Source: Ampelocalamus luodianensis (taxonomy: Eukaryota > Streptophyta > Magnoliopsida > Poales > Poaceae). From it: 64,000 bases of DNA. Location of the stretch: positions 11,733,840 through 11,797,839 of the forward strand of contig CM070628.1 of the NCBI GenBank assembly GCA_036346255.1, read 5' to 3'. The notes under the pieces were generated by a model. The model saw only the letters and a program-made list of their open reading frames with translations. It did no database searches and had not been told where the DNA came from. How positions within the stretch are numbered: the stretch's first letter is position 1; each line of letters begins with the position of its first letter. A program made the position numbers and the translations under genes. This document shows, piece by piece, positions 1 through 10,570 of this stretch.

Positions 1-1
1 C

Positions 2-841
2 TCGGCCTCTGGGCGGACCAGAACCCCGATTTCGGCAACCTCGTCGCCGCACTCCCGGGCTTCCTCTCCCTCGTCGTCGTCCGCTCCATCCCCCAGGAGC
101 TCTCCATGCACCTCCTCTGGGCCCCCATCTTCGACCTCCTCGCCGACGACCGCGGCTGCCCTGCGCTCCTCTTCCTCCCTGGCAACCACCCCGACTCCCT
201 CTTCCCCGGTCTCCTCTCCTCCCTCCGCCCACAAACCTCATCGTCGCTCTCCCGGGCTTCCTCTCCCTCGTCGTCGTCCGCTTTATCCCCCAGGAGCTGT
301 CCCCGCACTTCTTCTGGGCCCCGTCTTCGAGCTCCTCGCCAACGACCACAGCTACCACGGCCACCGCGCCCTCCTCTTCCTCCACGGCAACCACCCCAAC
401 TCCCTTTTCCCTGGCCTCCTCTCCTCCCTCCGCCCACGAGCCGACACCCTCCTCCTCGAGGCCCATAGCCCCCAGGCTCCCATCCCTTCCTCCTCCCACT
501 TCTCCCGCCTCGCGTTCAGCGACCGCCACCGGCTGCTCGACGCCCTCGTTGCTGCGTGCCGCGTCACGCTCCCGTCGAAGCTCGCGGCTACCCCGCTCTT
601 CGTGCGCTCTGAGAAGGACCACCCAGTGCTCGCCGCGTGGCGGGAGTCGATGCTGCGGCTGCACAGTGAGGTGAGCGGTGACATGGTGCGCAAGCCGGAG
701 GTCGAGGCGCTGCTGCTTGGGGCCAAGAAGATGCCTCCGCCCACGAGCAACATCGTCGGCTAGAGGATGCAGCTGCAGAGGAGCCTCTCTACGATGGTTG
801 GGTTCGTCAAGAACGGGCAGCAGCAGATGGTGACGCGGCCA
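2..841 (+). pseudogene. F-box protein gene (At5g39450-like), 5' segment, broken
   Basis: Frame 2 from the left edge starts LGLWADQNPDFGNLVAALPG, followed by an IPQEL motif, LLWAPIFDLLADD and, after a duplication, SSHFSRLAFSDRHRLL. This order (LGxW.QNP, PGFLS, IPQEL, LWAP.F, FSRL.FSDR) matches, from family knowledge, the region after the F-box in plant F-box proteins of the At5g39450 type, which act as substrate adaptors of SCF ubiquitin ligases. The F-box itself would lie left of the window. Reading switches frame across the duplication (39-438). A TAG at 761-763 interrupts the frame, but the same frame continues for about 26 codons (MQLQRSLSTMVGFVKNG) until a Copia insertion near 841. The gene continues at 1450 and 2477. 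It is a pseudogene as it stands. Family assignment is from memory of motifs, not from a search. Confidence 0.7.
39..438 (+). repeat. Internal tandem duplication in the F-box gene
   Basis: Bases 39-230 are repeated, diverged, at 237-438. Each copy runs from the CCTCGTCGCC / CCTCATCGTC start through CCCGGGCTTCCTCTCCCTCG, the CAGGAGCT segment and GGCAACCACCCC to CTCCTCTCCTCCCTCCGCCC. Copy 2 is about ten bases longer, and its offset shifts the reading frame of the F-box gene. Confidence 0.85.
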
Positions 842-1085
842 GTGCTGTAGTGCTGGGCGTCATCACCATCTGGAAGAGCTCGGAAGAGATCTGGGTGTAA
901 AGCCACTGAAGGACGGTGTAGTTGTTCTGGACCCAGATGGGATCATCGTGCGCAGGCTCCGTGCCATCAACGTGATTACAAAGGGAACAATGCCCGAGAT
1001 GAACCAGAAATAGATGGCGCCATTGGGAATAATTGGGTGTTTGGAGATCAAGAACTATGGGAATAAAGGCTTTGATGTCGCCCAC
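842..1085 (-). pseudogene. Copia gag fragment (N-terminal)
   Basis: The minus-strand ORF starts at the ATG at 1085 and reads MGDIKAFIPIVLDLQTPNYS, then QWRHLFLVHLG, a CNHVDGT segment, DDPIWVQNNYTVLQWLYTQI and SSELFQMVM. These are hallmarks of the plant Copia gag domain (UBN2/Retrotran_gag type: PNYS.WR, HVDG, W...D..V..WL). The homology ends around TPSTTAL, then the frame runs into antisense F-box sequence. Only about 80 codons of gag remain, with no zinc knuckle, protease, integrase or RT. Confidence 0.75.
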
Positions 1086-1230
1086 CTGCTGGGCAATGGA
1101 GTAAGGAACATGTAATGCATGGGAATGGGAGGAGGTGGAGGAGGAGGAGGTTGAAAAGACGGCGGTACCACCGGAGGTCGCCGCGGTGGAAGGCTAGCCG
1201 GTTTCACTCAGGTTGGATCGAGCTAGAGGC

Positions 1231-1242
1231 GCTCTGATACCA
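1231..1242 (-). other. Primer-binding site (initiator tRNA-Met)
   Basis: The plus strand reads GCTCTGATACCA, so the minus strand reads TGGTATCAGAGC. This is complementary to the 3' end of plant initiator tRNA-Met and lies six bases downstream of the LTR end. Confidence 0.85.
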
Positions 1243-1248
1243 TTAAAG

Positions 1249-1449
1249 TGTAAAATGGCAAGCACACATTGTTCCATTGCATAGACAGGAATAAATGGTA
1301 CATAGATGATTACAACGTGTAGCAACAGACTGAGCTAGAAAGAAGAATCGGCTGTTGAGGCCGAGTCTTTAGGAGATAGCGACGTTGGTGGTTGCCGATG
1401 AAGAAGGCATTCATGTGTGCATGCATATAGATATCAAAGTTGTCTAACA
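1249..1449 (-). repeat. Copia LTR (201 bp)
   Basis: On the minus strand the sequence starts TGTTAGACAAC and ends CCATTTTACA, i.e. TG...CA termini, directly before the primer-binding site. Its right edge at 1449 abuts F-box coding sequence. Confidence 0.7.
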
Positions 1450-1676
1450 GGTGTCGGCGTCGGCGAATTCGAGGACGGAGTATGCGGACACCACGCATCT
1501 GGCATTTGACGACTTCTTGCGTGCCGGCGACAACGTCGGCCTAAGCCTCCAGGGCGTGCGGATGCGGCTGTCCATCTACTACGCGTGGTCGAGCACGCAC
1601 GACAACCGGTTTGCACTCTACAAGCTGATGGCGCAGGTGCCCGTGCATGGCTGGGAGTACGCCGGGCTGTGGGGAG
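1450..1676 (+). pseudogene. F-box protein gene, middle segment
   Basis: The frame resumes right after the Copia LTR: SASANSRTEYADTTHLAFDD, FLRAGDNVGLSLQGVRMRLS, then YYAWSSTHDNRFALYKL and GWEYAGLWG. It is interrupted at 1676 by the hAT element and continues in frame at 2477 with GTFGWLLGQPEDERKPGKAL. The THLAF.DFLR.GD, MRLS.YYAW, HDNRFALYK and EYAGLWGGTFGW series matches the C-terminal region of the same F-box family. Some residues may be missing between 841 and 1450, because the retrotransposon insertion or its deletion replaced them. Confidence 0.7.
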
Positions 1677-2476
1677 TAGGGATTTTTTGGCCAATTTTCG
1701 GCCAAAAATCAATCGTATCGGTGCTGTCGGCCACCCCTGGTAAGATTCCAAATCAGCTTCAAAATTTTTGGCCCAAGTTGATGAGTTCGGCCCAAATGAG
1801 CCCATTCCATTTGCCCTCAAATCGTTCCCTAGGTCAGGTCAGAGCATGCAGCCACGCTCACACGCACACAACTCATTCCTCCTCTCCTCCCCACTGGGCA
1901 CTAGCGGCGGCGCATGAGCTCCCCCAATCTTCTTCTCAGTTCCTCCTCTGCCCCTCTCCGTTCTTCTTCGGCAGCGCATGGGAGTCAGCGACCCATCCCC
2001 AGCTTCTTCTTCTTCCCTGGCTAGCGGCGACGCCAGCGAGTTGGCGACCCATCCCAGGTTCTTTTTGGCTCCTCCTCGAGGCCCAAGCTCTCGAGCTCCT
2101 CCTTCGCACCAACGACGCATGGAGTGCGGCGAAGGCACAGCAGAGGGGAGCGGTGGCAGGCGTGATGCTAGTACGGAGAAATGCTTTTGGGAAATAGATG
2201 CTGCTAGCTCTCCCTTGGAACTTATCTCTGGATTGTTGATTCTATTTAGAAATTATTGATGAATCTTGCCTGTGAAGTTGTTGATGTCTATTTAGAAATT
2301 ACTGAAGATTTTCGACCTATTTCGGTTGATTTTCACCCGATTTTTGTTTGAAATTCAAAATTCAGTTTGGAATTTTCAACCGAAATCAACTGAAAAATTC
2401 CAAAAATCGTCCAAATCGGATCTATCGGTACCCCCAGTAAAAATATAAAATCGGTTACCAAAACCCTGGTGGGGAG
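1669..2476. repeat. 8-bp target-site duplication of the hAT element
   Basis: GTGGGGAG at 1669-1676 is exactly repeated at 2469-2476, flanking the element at 1677-2468. Eight bases is the duplication length of hAT transposons. Removing the element and one copy restores the F-box reading frame across the site (LWG-GTFGW). Confidence 0.9.
1677..2468. mobile_element. Non-autonomous hAT-type DNA transposon (792 bp)
   Basis: The left end reads TAGGGATTTTTTGGCC and the inverted right end reads CAGGGTTTTGGTAACC, giving imperfect terminal inverted repeats of the (C/T)AGGG..TTTTGG type. A perfect 8-bp target duplication flanks it. AT-rich subterminal parts surround a GC-rich core (about 1850-2150). 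No transposase-like ORF is visible, so movement would have needed an autonomous relative. Confidence 0.85.
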
Positions 2477-3024
2477 GCACATTCGGGTGGCTGCTAGGGC
2501 AGCCAGAGGACGAGCGCAAACCTGGCAAGGCTCTCTTCTTCCTGCTGCTCTAATATGCGGAGGACAGCGAGGGGAAGCTTCTGTTGATCGCAACCAAGGT
2601 GTTGGAGGGCACGCACCATATCGTGCATCCGAATGGGTTGTCCATGTTCATTGCGCGGGTGGGTGAGCCATCGACGGAGGCTTTTCCATGGGAGACCGAT
2701 GAGGAGTCCCACCCTGTGGACATTGAGAGAAGCTTTGCCGGTGAGGGCATTGCCACCGGGTACAGGTTCAGGTACCCTGGCTCAAAGCCTACGTCACTAT
2801 TTGTCCTCCGGGATGGTCGGCTCGCCTTTGTTTGGAGAGACAACAAGGTCGTGCTCACCCTACAAAGGCTCAACCTGGAGGACCTGCTGAGGAAAGGGGA
2901 GTGTGTGCCTGCATTGCCGCTAATACCAGACTTTTTGTACCTCACAAAGTCTTACTCCGATGTGTTTGCGGTGTTCCATGGCAGCTCGAGCTGCTCATCT
3001 TCTCTCAGCTATATATATCACTAA
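2477..3024 (+). pseudogene. F-box protein gene, 3' segment
   Basis: After the hAT target duplication the frame reads GTFGWLLGQPEDERKPGKAL and FFLLL, then an in-frame TAA at 2551-2553, then YAEDSEGKLLLIATKVLEGT, HHIVHPNGLSMFIARVGEP, FPWETDEE, RSFAGEGIATGYRFRYPGSK, SLFVLRDGRLAFVW and LNLEDLLRKGECVPALP. It ends at 3024 after a Ser-rich tail. It is the C-terminal part of the F-box family seen upstream and is open apart from the single stop, which replaces one codon in a conserved stretch. An alternative short product could start at 2584. It is most likely non-functional because of the two insertions and two stops. Confidence 0.7.
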
Positions 3025-3853
3025 TGCCACTAATACCTGTTAGTTATGTATTTTGTACTGTCAGGGTTGGTTATAGATTCCAGTTACTTGAGAATTCTGA
3101 CATGGAATCATGGCACTCGACAATTCAGCATGTTTGAGTTGTTATCTTGATGAAATCGCAATTTATGAGTTGTCAGGAACACCCTTTTCTTTTATGTTCG
3201 CCTCTGCTTTTCTAGCGCAGCATCTCTCACAGTAATGTTGTCCCATGTTGCTCTAAGCTTATCGCAAGAATAGTTAGATCAGACAACGGCATGATCCTTT
3301 CAGTTAGATAGCTATCATCTTCTATCCTTTTCGTTGCACCAAACTATTTTAGAAGCTTCGGTGTTCACTTCAAATTCACAAAAAACTGGAAGATTTGTCC
3401 TTTTCCTATGGTTAGTTGTATAATTTTTTTTTGCATTTATTGAGAATTAGGCCTGGTTAGATGAGAGCTTTTCCTGTAAGTTTTGGACTTCAGATTTGTG
3501 CTGCCGCAAGAGCTTCCTTACGTCTGTATGTTGTTTTCCTTGAGATTTATGGTGGATGCTTACTTGAGCAATGCTTCCGGTCACAATCAATTTTGTACTG
3601 TACACATTCAAAACTTACTTATCAGTATTAGTAATAGTACAAGTGATGTTGTTCGGATTTTGGTTCCTTGATTGAGAATTGTCTTAATATGATTCATATA
3701 TTATCTGCTTTGAATATTATTGATTCACGTGCATTTTTTACTTTTCCTTGACCACCGAATTTTTGAACGCGATTCTGACTTTTATCTTTCTCTTTTCCTT
3801 TTTATTCTTACGCTGACTAAACTTTGTATTTCTTGTCCGGAATTTGTTCGCAG
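3025..3853. other. 3' flank of the F-box gene, no gene seen
   Basis: AT-rich, T-rich sequence without a convincing coding frame. The first few hundred bases are plausibly the old 3' UTR of the F-box gene. Confidence 0.4.
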
Positions 3854-3994
3854 AGTTCGATGAAAAATATTCATGCGTAGGTGCTCAATCTGGATGGCCC
3901 ATTTCAGATACTCCTTATAGGTGATCTCCCTTTTGTTTAAATGTACTATTTCTTCCTATGGCAGGTTCTACCGCATCGAAAAATCCGGCCTCAG
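3854..3994 (+). pseudogene. Possible pair of small exons of an unidentified gene
   Basis: Two stretches bounded by consensus splice signals join in frame: 3854-3920 (after CAG, before GTGATC) and 3965-3994 (after GGCAG, before GTTGTT). Together they encode FDEKYSCVGAQSGWPISDTP followed by YRFYRIEKSGLR, which looks like real protein. I do not recognise the family. The intervening 44 bases are shorter than normal plant introns, so this could also be a decayed exon. No further exons were found on either side. Confidence 0.25.
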
Positions 3995-5393
3995 GTTGTT
4001 CTGCTATATTACATATGTATAATTTCAATAGATACAAACCATCTTATAAAATGTTGTTGTTTTCCTAGAATTGAACTAAAAATGCCCTCTTTCCCATTTA
4101 CGTCGTAGAGAATTAAGTCTTTATCTTGGTTGTGATAGAGTGGTTCCAATTTTTTTTGCGCAATCAGTAATGGGTGGTTGTTCACTAAATTCGAGTTAGT
4201 TTGGTACAGATAAAAATGATCGATGTGGTATTTCTATTCCTTTGCTATCAATGAAAGCCGTTCTTTTAGGTTAGATTAGGATATGGTGGTGTGAAAGAGG
4301 TTGGATTATGGATCCCATGGCCACCAAAGTCTCACTATGCCACTGGTTCGAACCTCAACTCGGGTGCATATTTGATTATGTAGCCATCTTTAACCACATT
4401 TCGCATATTGGATGATTGGATCTGTATTAATAATCAATGATAATCAAGGGGAAATGCTCTACAAGAAGAAAGTAAGATGAGCTGCGTCAGCTCTGTTCTG
4501 GATAACCAAAATGAATAGGAAACCTGATGCTTAGATGCTCTTGATATACTTTTACAAATGTGGAATGTTATTCTAAGGGTATTGTCATTGATCTGTGCCA
4601 ATATGCACATGTACTTTCCTTTTAATATAGCTTCTTTAATCCAGTGCTTATTCATAACTCTGGAACAAGCAATGTGATATAGTTTTTAGTTGTTTTTTCC
4701 TTTTCTTTCTTACACTCACATAGTAATTATTCCATAATAACCATTAGCCATTTTTTTTCCAAACTCCTTGTTACTTCCCAATATTGTTCTACTGAAGTAT
4801 ATGTGCTCATTATGTTCTCTTTTTCTTGGATCACACTAGCATTTTACTATATAACGAACATTATTTGCTCTTGGTTAAAGAAAAAAGATGTCTATGTTAA
4901 ATTATAATGTAAATCTATTTTGCTCAACTAAATATTTCTTCTGTACGTTTAGAAGTCCTTTAATTTAGAATATATTTCTCTCGAGCTACCGAATTTGCCT
5001 TTTATGTTCTTGCTTACAGTATAGTGACATATTTCCTCCTATATACTACACCACCCCACCCAAACTAAACCTATATTTCTCTTCCATATTTTAACGTTTT
5101 TAGCTCCTCTATTAGTATCCTGATTTCGCTCTTTGGTGATATCCCAAATCCACTCCTCAACTCGACTTTTATTCGCTCCTATATACAACGAGCGCGCAAA
5201 TGCGCGTCCAGGTACCTAGCAGGTAATAACAGCCTCCAAAATTTTGAGCTTCCAGACAAGAGGAGATCAATCTCCAAAACTCCCTAAAAGAGAGAATTTA
5301 CGTGGAGGGAGATGTGTGGCGTGCGCTACATGTTTGACAAGACGAAGGCTCTGGATAATTATTAATTAAGCAATCGCTGCACTATCACCTACC
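3995..5393. other. AT-rich stretch, no gene seen
   Basis: Low-complexity T-rich DNA with no coding frame. A GGTTCGAACC motif near 4348 resembles a tRNA/SINE B box but has no convincing partner. Confidence 0.4.
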
Positions 5394-7144
5394 GTGGCAG
5401 CAATTTCCTCCACCGCGGTAGCAATTTCCTGTGCTGTGGCAGCCCTCGTGGCAACACCTGCTCCTTCTCTTGCTCCCGTAGCTCTAGTTGGCCCGGCTCC
5501 TCAGCCCGTGGCTGGTCCTCACCATATGACCACTCACGCTAAGACCGTCTTTCCTGTGGATCGATTGAATCTCTTGGCAGTTGCATCTTCGGTCTCTCCC
5601 ATTCCGAAGACATACTGAGCTGCCATTCAGGATCCTAACTGGCGACAGGTCATGACTACTGAGCATCAAGCCCTCCTTGAGAATCACACTTCGTCCCTAG
5701 TTCCTCGTTCTCCGGGTGCCAATGTGGTTACCGACAAGTGGATTTTAAAATACAAATTCCATTCCAACGACACTTGCACGGTACAAGGCTCGGTGGTCGT
5801 CCGCGGCTATTCTCAACAATTCCAGGTATCCATTTTGTTGAGACCTTTCGTCCTGTTGTAAAACCCGCCACCATCTGTGTTGTTCTTAGCCTTTTTGTCT
5901 CCGATGGTTGGCCCATCCACCAGTTAGGCGTCAAGAATGCCTTCCTTCATGGCACACTTGACAGGACTGTTTATTTTCAATAGCCGTCCAGGTTTACTGA
6001 TCCCACACGTCCTCAGCATGTATGTCATTTTTCCAAGTCTCTTTACGGTCTTAAATAGGCTCCTCATGTGTGGTACCAGCATTTCGCCATACATCCGCAC
6101 GATCGGTTTTGTTGCTTCCTCCTTGGACACCTCCTTGTTCGTGTTCAAGGATAGCACCGACCTTGCTTACTCCTGTAGAACATTGACGACATCGTCCTGA
6201 CGGCCTCGACCAATGCTTTCCTTGGCTGTCTCATTCATTGTCTCCATGTTGAGTTTGCTATGATGGATCTTGGTGATTTGCATCACTTTCTTGGGATCAC
6301 CATCACCCTCTCGCCTCCTAGTTGTTTCTTTCTCAGCATTAGTATGTCGCTGACCTCTTGCAGGTGCCCGGCATATCCAAGTGCCATGCCACCGCTACAC
6401 CCATGGACACATAGGCCGAGCTATCCACCACTGACGTCTCACTTGTTGCTGCCCCATGGAGTACTAGAGCCTCGCCAGTGCTCTCCAATACCTGACACAA
6501 ACACGGCCAGACCTTGCGTATGCTGTTCAACGGGTCTTGCTTGATATGCACGCACCTCGGGAGCCACATCTTGCCCTTATCAAGCGCATCATGAGCTATG
6601 TAAAGGGCACTCTCGAACATAGACTTCAACTACACGCCTCCCCGGTCACCTCACTAACAGCTTACTCCGATGCTAACTGGGCGGGCTGTCCGGACTCTTG
6701 TCGGTCCACCTCAAGCTATTGTGTGTACCTCGAAGATAACCTCATCTCTTGGTCCTCGAAGTGCCAGACTATAGTTCTCACTCCAGTGCCGAGGCAGAGT
6801 ACAGCGCTGTTGCTCATGTGGTGGTTGAGTGTTGCTGGATCTGCCAGCTCTTGATGGAACTACATCACCCCCTCTCTCCAGCCACCGTAGTCTATTGCGA
6901 CAACGTTAGCACTATCTGCATGTCGTCTAACTCGGTTCAGCATCGACGTACCAAGTATATCGAGATTGACATTCATTTTGTTCAGGAGAAAGTGTCTCTT
7001 GGTCATGTCCGCGTCTTGCATGCGTTGTCTTCCCTCCAGTTTGCCGACATCATGACAAAGGGGCTTCCCATTCAGTTGTTTCAGTCTTTACAGTCCAGTC
7101 TCTGCATTCGGACGCCACACGATTCCATTGTGGAGGGATGTTAG
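5394..7144 (+). pseudogene. Copia RT-RNase H polyprotein remnant
   Basis: In order, across several frames: HHMTTHAKTVFP and QDPNWRQVMTTEHQAL, the conserved entry of Copia RT; GANVVTDKWILKYKFHSND; FVETFRPVVKPAT; HQLGVKNAFLHGTLD; SLYGLK and APHVWYQHF; the catalytic block as NIDDIVLTAST (Y-V-D-D changed to N-I-D-D); DLGDLHHFLGI. Then RNase H: AYSDANWAGCPDSCRSTSSY, HSSAEAEYSAVAHVV, VVYCDNVSTICMSSN, HRRTKYIEIDIHFVQEKV and FADIMTKGLP. Many stops and frameshifts interrupt it. The last frame (6749-7144) is open to the end and stops at the polypurine tract, as in an intact pol 3' end. Confidence 0.85.
7128..7138 (+). other. Polypurine tract of the Copia element
   Basis: TTGTGGAGGGA immediately precedes the 3' LTR, the usual plus-strand primer site of Copia elements. 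Confidence 0.7.
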
Positions 7145-7313
7145 CGATATTTGTTTCCATATGTATATTGTATAGATTATGGTAGTTGAGATTAGTTTTG
7201 CTCTTGTAAATCTCCTGTAATCGGTTGTTATCTTCTATTGTTGATACGACAATATTACTAGGAAGGCCAGCACAACATTTTGGTGTGCAGCATTCTTCCA
7301 ATACTCGTTTACA
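7139..7313 (+). repeat. Copia 3' LTR (about 175 bp)
   Basis: Starts TGTTAGCGATATTTG right after the polypurine tract and probably ends at ACTCGTTTACA (7313). With no second LTR for comparison, the end could lie further right, up to about 7363. Confidence 0.6.
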
Positions 7314-7538
7314 TTCACGTCCAAGGAAGAACAACAACATCCTGCAATGCGTTCAGAAACAACAGGGGGGAAGTTGATTGAGGGGTCTATTAAGAAAAGC
7401 TACTGCCTGCAGCTACATGAGCAAGGGCGCGCGACGATAGGATCTAGTGCCGACGTACGTTGACCATCGCGACGGCGGCATGGGCCATGTGTGGCAGTGG
7501 CAGAACCAATCCTTCGGACATGGTGGACACTTGCCTAA

Positions 7539-7833
7539 GGTCAGTTTCAGTGGGAGTTTCATAAGAGTTTCATTCTCATTAAATGTGTTGCCACATAGGC
7601 ATTTTAGATGACATGATAGTGTATTTAAGAAGAGAGAGGAGAAATGAGTTTCATCTAGATGAAACTCTCTTGCCACGAATACCAACTCCCTCTGAGTCAT
7701 GAAATTAAATGCCTATGAAACTGTAGAATGAAACTCTCCATTGAGAGTGAGTATTTCATTCGAGTTTCATTTCATTTCATATGACATGGCAGTATTGAAA
7801 ACAACGTCATGAAACTCTCCATTGAGACTGGCC
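7539..7833. mobile_element. Tourist-like MITE (PIF/Harbinger), 295 bp
   Basis: The left end GGTCAGTTTCAGTGGGAG and the inverted right end GGCCAGTCTCAATGGAGAG form imperfect terminal inverted repeats that extend into a shared AGTTTCAT motif. A TAA target duplication flanks it (7536-7538 and 7834-7836). The interior is filled with direct and inverted GAAACTCTC / GAGTTTCAT motifs and has no ORF. TIR type, 3-bp duplication and size fit grass Tourist MITEs. Confidence 0.85.
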
Positions 7834-7836
7834 TAA

Positions 7837-8299
7837 GCTCCGCCACTAACCACCAAACTCCGCTACTGCGTGTGGGTGCGTCACCAGCCACGGTGTCAAG
7901 GGGTGTCGACCTGATCTGATCTGGGCCACCGTCATGCTGCCGAATTTTAGCAGGAGCTCGGTACGTAGTTACGTACATGCGGCCATGCGGGTGCGTACGT
8001 ACGTACGTAGCTAGCTTCACGGTCGCAACCGGTTCAGGCTAGTTGATCGTGAGGAGTGAGGACCACCTGATCATGGTCAGAGCGCACGGCTTGTACTCGT
8101 AGGCAGGATAAGGTGGTGCCAGTCTTCCGTTCAGAATACTTGATTTTTTTACTTTTATAAGTCAAACTTGGTAATCTTTCACCAATAATATGTTTCTAAA
8201 TATTTTGATTGATAGTATTAAAATGGTATTGTTAGATTTATCATATGAAATATTTTCATAGTATTATACTCCCATATTATTTCATAAATGTATCTTTAA
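7837..8299. other. Intergenic, simple CGTA repeat
   Basis: No gene seen. A short (CGTA)n / GTACGTAGCTAGC run lies at about 7993-8016; from about 8130 the DNA becomes strongly AT-rich. Confidence 0.4.
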
Positions 8300-9490
8300 A
8301 GAAAAAAATGGATTTGTTGACAAATTCTAACAAAAAATAATTAAAATTTGGAATAAAAAATAAAATTTGTAATTTGATTACCGTATGAATTCTAAAGTAA
8401 AATACCTAAATAAATAAAATTTAAAATAAATTAAATAAAATTAAAGCGATAAAAAATGAAGCCACCACATACGCTCTCAAGGCTAGAAATTCCCACGCTA
8501 AACGGCGGAATCAGAGAAAATCAACACCGTCGATTGTGATGGATCCAGATTATAATAGTCTAGATTAAAAAAAAGAGTCAAAGTGCATGTCAAGTACAAC
8601 CTAGGAAAACTAAAATTTGGAATAAAAATAAAATAAAATTAGCAATTTGATTACAATACGAATTTGTAACTAAAATATTGAAATAAATATAATTTAGAAT
8701 AAAAATTAAATAAAAAATAGCAATTAGTTTTGTATACAAATTTCAAAAAAAACAATAAAAATTCAGAATAAAATAAAATTAAAACTATTAATTTGATTTC
8801 GATACGAATCCTGAAGTGAAATACCTAAATAACCATAATTCGGAATACAAAAAAAAAATAGCAAATGGATTCCTATAAAAATTCCAACCAAAATAATTAA
8901 AATTCAGAAAAAAAACAAAACAAAAATTTCTATTTGATTTTCACATTAATTCCAAAGTAAAATCCTTAAACAACTAAATTTGACATGGATAAAATAAAAT
9001 TAGCAATTTGATTTCCATATGAATTTCTAAGTAAAATCCTGAATAAATATAATCTGGAGAAAAATAAAAAAATTTATCAATTACATTTGTATATGAATTT
9101 CAACAAAAAAGAACCTAAAATTAGGAATAAATAATAAAAATAAAATTAGCAATTAGATTTGTTTTTGAATTTCAACCAAAAAATACTTAAAATTAGGAAC
9201 AAAAAATAACATAAAATTAGCAATTTGATTTCAATACTAATTTGAAAATAAAATCCATAAATAACAATAAATTGGAATAAAAATTAAATAAAAATTAGCA
9301 ACCGAATTCATATATGAATTCCAACAAAAAATAATTAAAATTTGTTTTTTTAAAAAGAAGATTTGAGATTCGATTTCCATACGAATTCCAAAGTAAAATC
9401 CCTAAATAACTATATTCGACATGAATATAATAAAATTAGCCATTTGATTTGTATATGAACTCCAATAAAAATAACTAAAATTTTGAATAA
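8300..9490 (+). repeat. Degenerate AT-rich tandem array, ~74-bp units
   Basis: Units begin with variants of GCAATTTGATTTCCATA or GCAATTAGATTTGTATA near 8642, 8719, 8791, 8862, 8929, 9003, 9076, 9148, 9219 and 9296, i.e. every 67-77 bases. Two unit types tend to alternate: A continues GAATTCCAAAGTAAAATCC and B continues GAATTTCAACCAAAAAATA. This suggests an old ~150-bp dimeric satellite. A non-repeat patch interrupts it at about 8455-8590. Identity between units is low. Confidence 0.75.
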
Positions 9491-10570
9491 AAAATTTTAT
9501 TGCAAGAATGGTGTGAGGGGAGACCAGAAAAGAGTGGGATGGTGTCGATCTATATTGCAAGAAGACATTGACCCACGTGAAAGCGAGAGTCCAAGCGATA
9601 GCAGCAGAGATGAGGATAATGTCATACTGCTCACCTTAGTCATTCGACGAGGACAATATCGAGCTGCTCGATAGAGCCGTTGAAGAGAAAGGCTAGAGTC
9701 AAAGGAGGCAAGGGCCACGACGATGAGTGGTGAGCATCGACGTTGTTGAAGAAGTCAATAGCCAAAGAAGCGTGCCATGCTAGTGAGGGGCATAGCATCA
9801 TCGGCGAAGGCAAGAAGATTCTCCATATTGTTAGACAATGACTAAAGCAGACATGTCGACATCAATGAAGATGGGAGGTCGCCGCGATTAGTGAAGAAGC
9901 CACATCATTGAGTTGGGCAACATCGAGAAAGAGGAGCGACCGACACGGGAGAAGAGAACATCGAGCATGTATAACATCATGCATGTGTAATACATGCATA
10001 CATCTATACGAATAGAAGTACATGCATAGAGAAGCAGAGGAGCAAATAGCCAAAGAGCTCAGAGTAGAGATGACGCAGCTACAACAAATGGCTCGAGGCC
10101 ACCCAAGAGAGCGTGAAGGTGTTCCTGGTGGGGATCGACGACGGTTGCACATCTATGAGTGTTTGATGTCGTAACGATCAACATTAAGCAATAATTGGAG
10201 AGAAGTAGAAGATAACTATGTGGTAGAGTATTGCATTCGATAGGGTGACAGCTGAGAAGGACTGATAAAAAACTAGGCTTGTTGTTTGAGGTTGAAGCAG
10301 AAAAGTTGAGGCGGCTTGGTGGGGCAACTGGCGTGTGAGGGATGGTAATTTCAAGGTAGGTCGTCTGTGGTGTATTAGTGTTTACGTGGGCAAGGTATTC
10401 TAATACAATGTAAACTAATAAGATAATTTGCCGCACATATAATCAACGTATTGCTTGAGATTAAATAGAGGTATATACATTTTCGGAAAAGAGTGACTAA
10501 TGGAAGAAGAATATATGCATGCAAATACATGATCCATGCATGATGAAGAGTCTATGTTTTAAGAACCCCA
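9491..10570. other. Intergenic, no gene seen
   Basis: Moderate GC sequence with many GAAGAAG / CGAGG purine runs. The frames lack conserved motifs and no termini of a mobile element were found. Confidence 0.35.

Larger units (their letters stand above)
842..1449 (-). mobile_element. Truncated Ty1/Copia element inserted in the F-box gene
   Basis: Read on the minus strand this is the 5' end of a Copia retrotransposon: LTR (1449-1249), primer-binding site (1242-1231), leader (1230-1086) and the start of gag (1085-842). The element stops abruptly inside gag near 842, where F-box coding sequence resumes. No second LTR is present and no target-site duplication could be matched, so the insertion was truncated or later deleted at its 3' side. 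Confidence 0.75.
5394..7313 (+). mobile_element. 3' half of a decayed Ty1/Copia retrotransposon
   Basis: Reverse transcriptase and RNase H coding remnants (5394-7144) are followed by a polypurine tract and a 3' LTR (7139-7313). The 5' LTR, gag, protease and integrase are absent, so this is a truncated copy. No 5' boundary signal is visible near 5390. Confidence 0.85.

Noticed and set aside
4270..4440. Possible SINE (B-box-like GGTTCGAACC)
   Set aside because: No clear A box, no A/T tail with target duplication.
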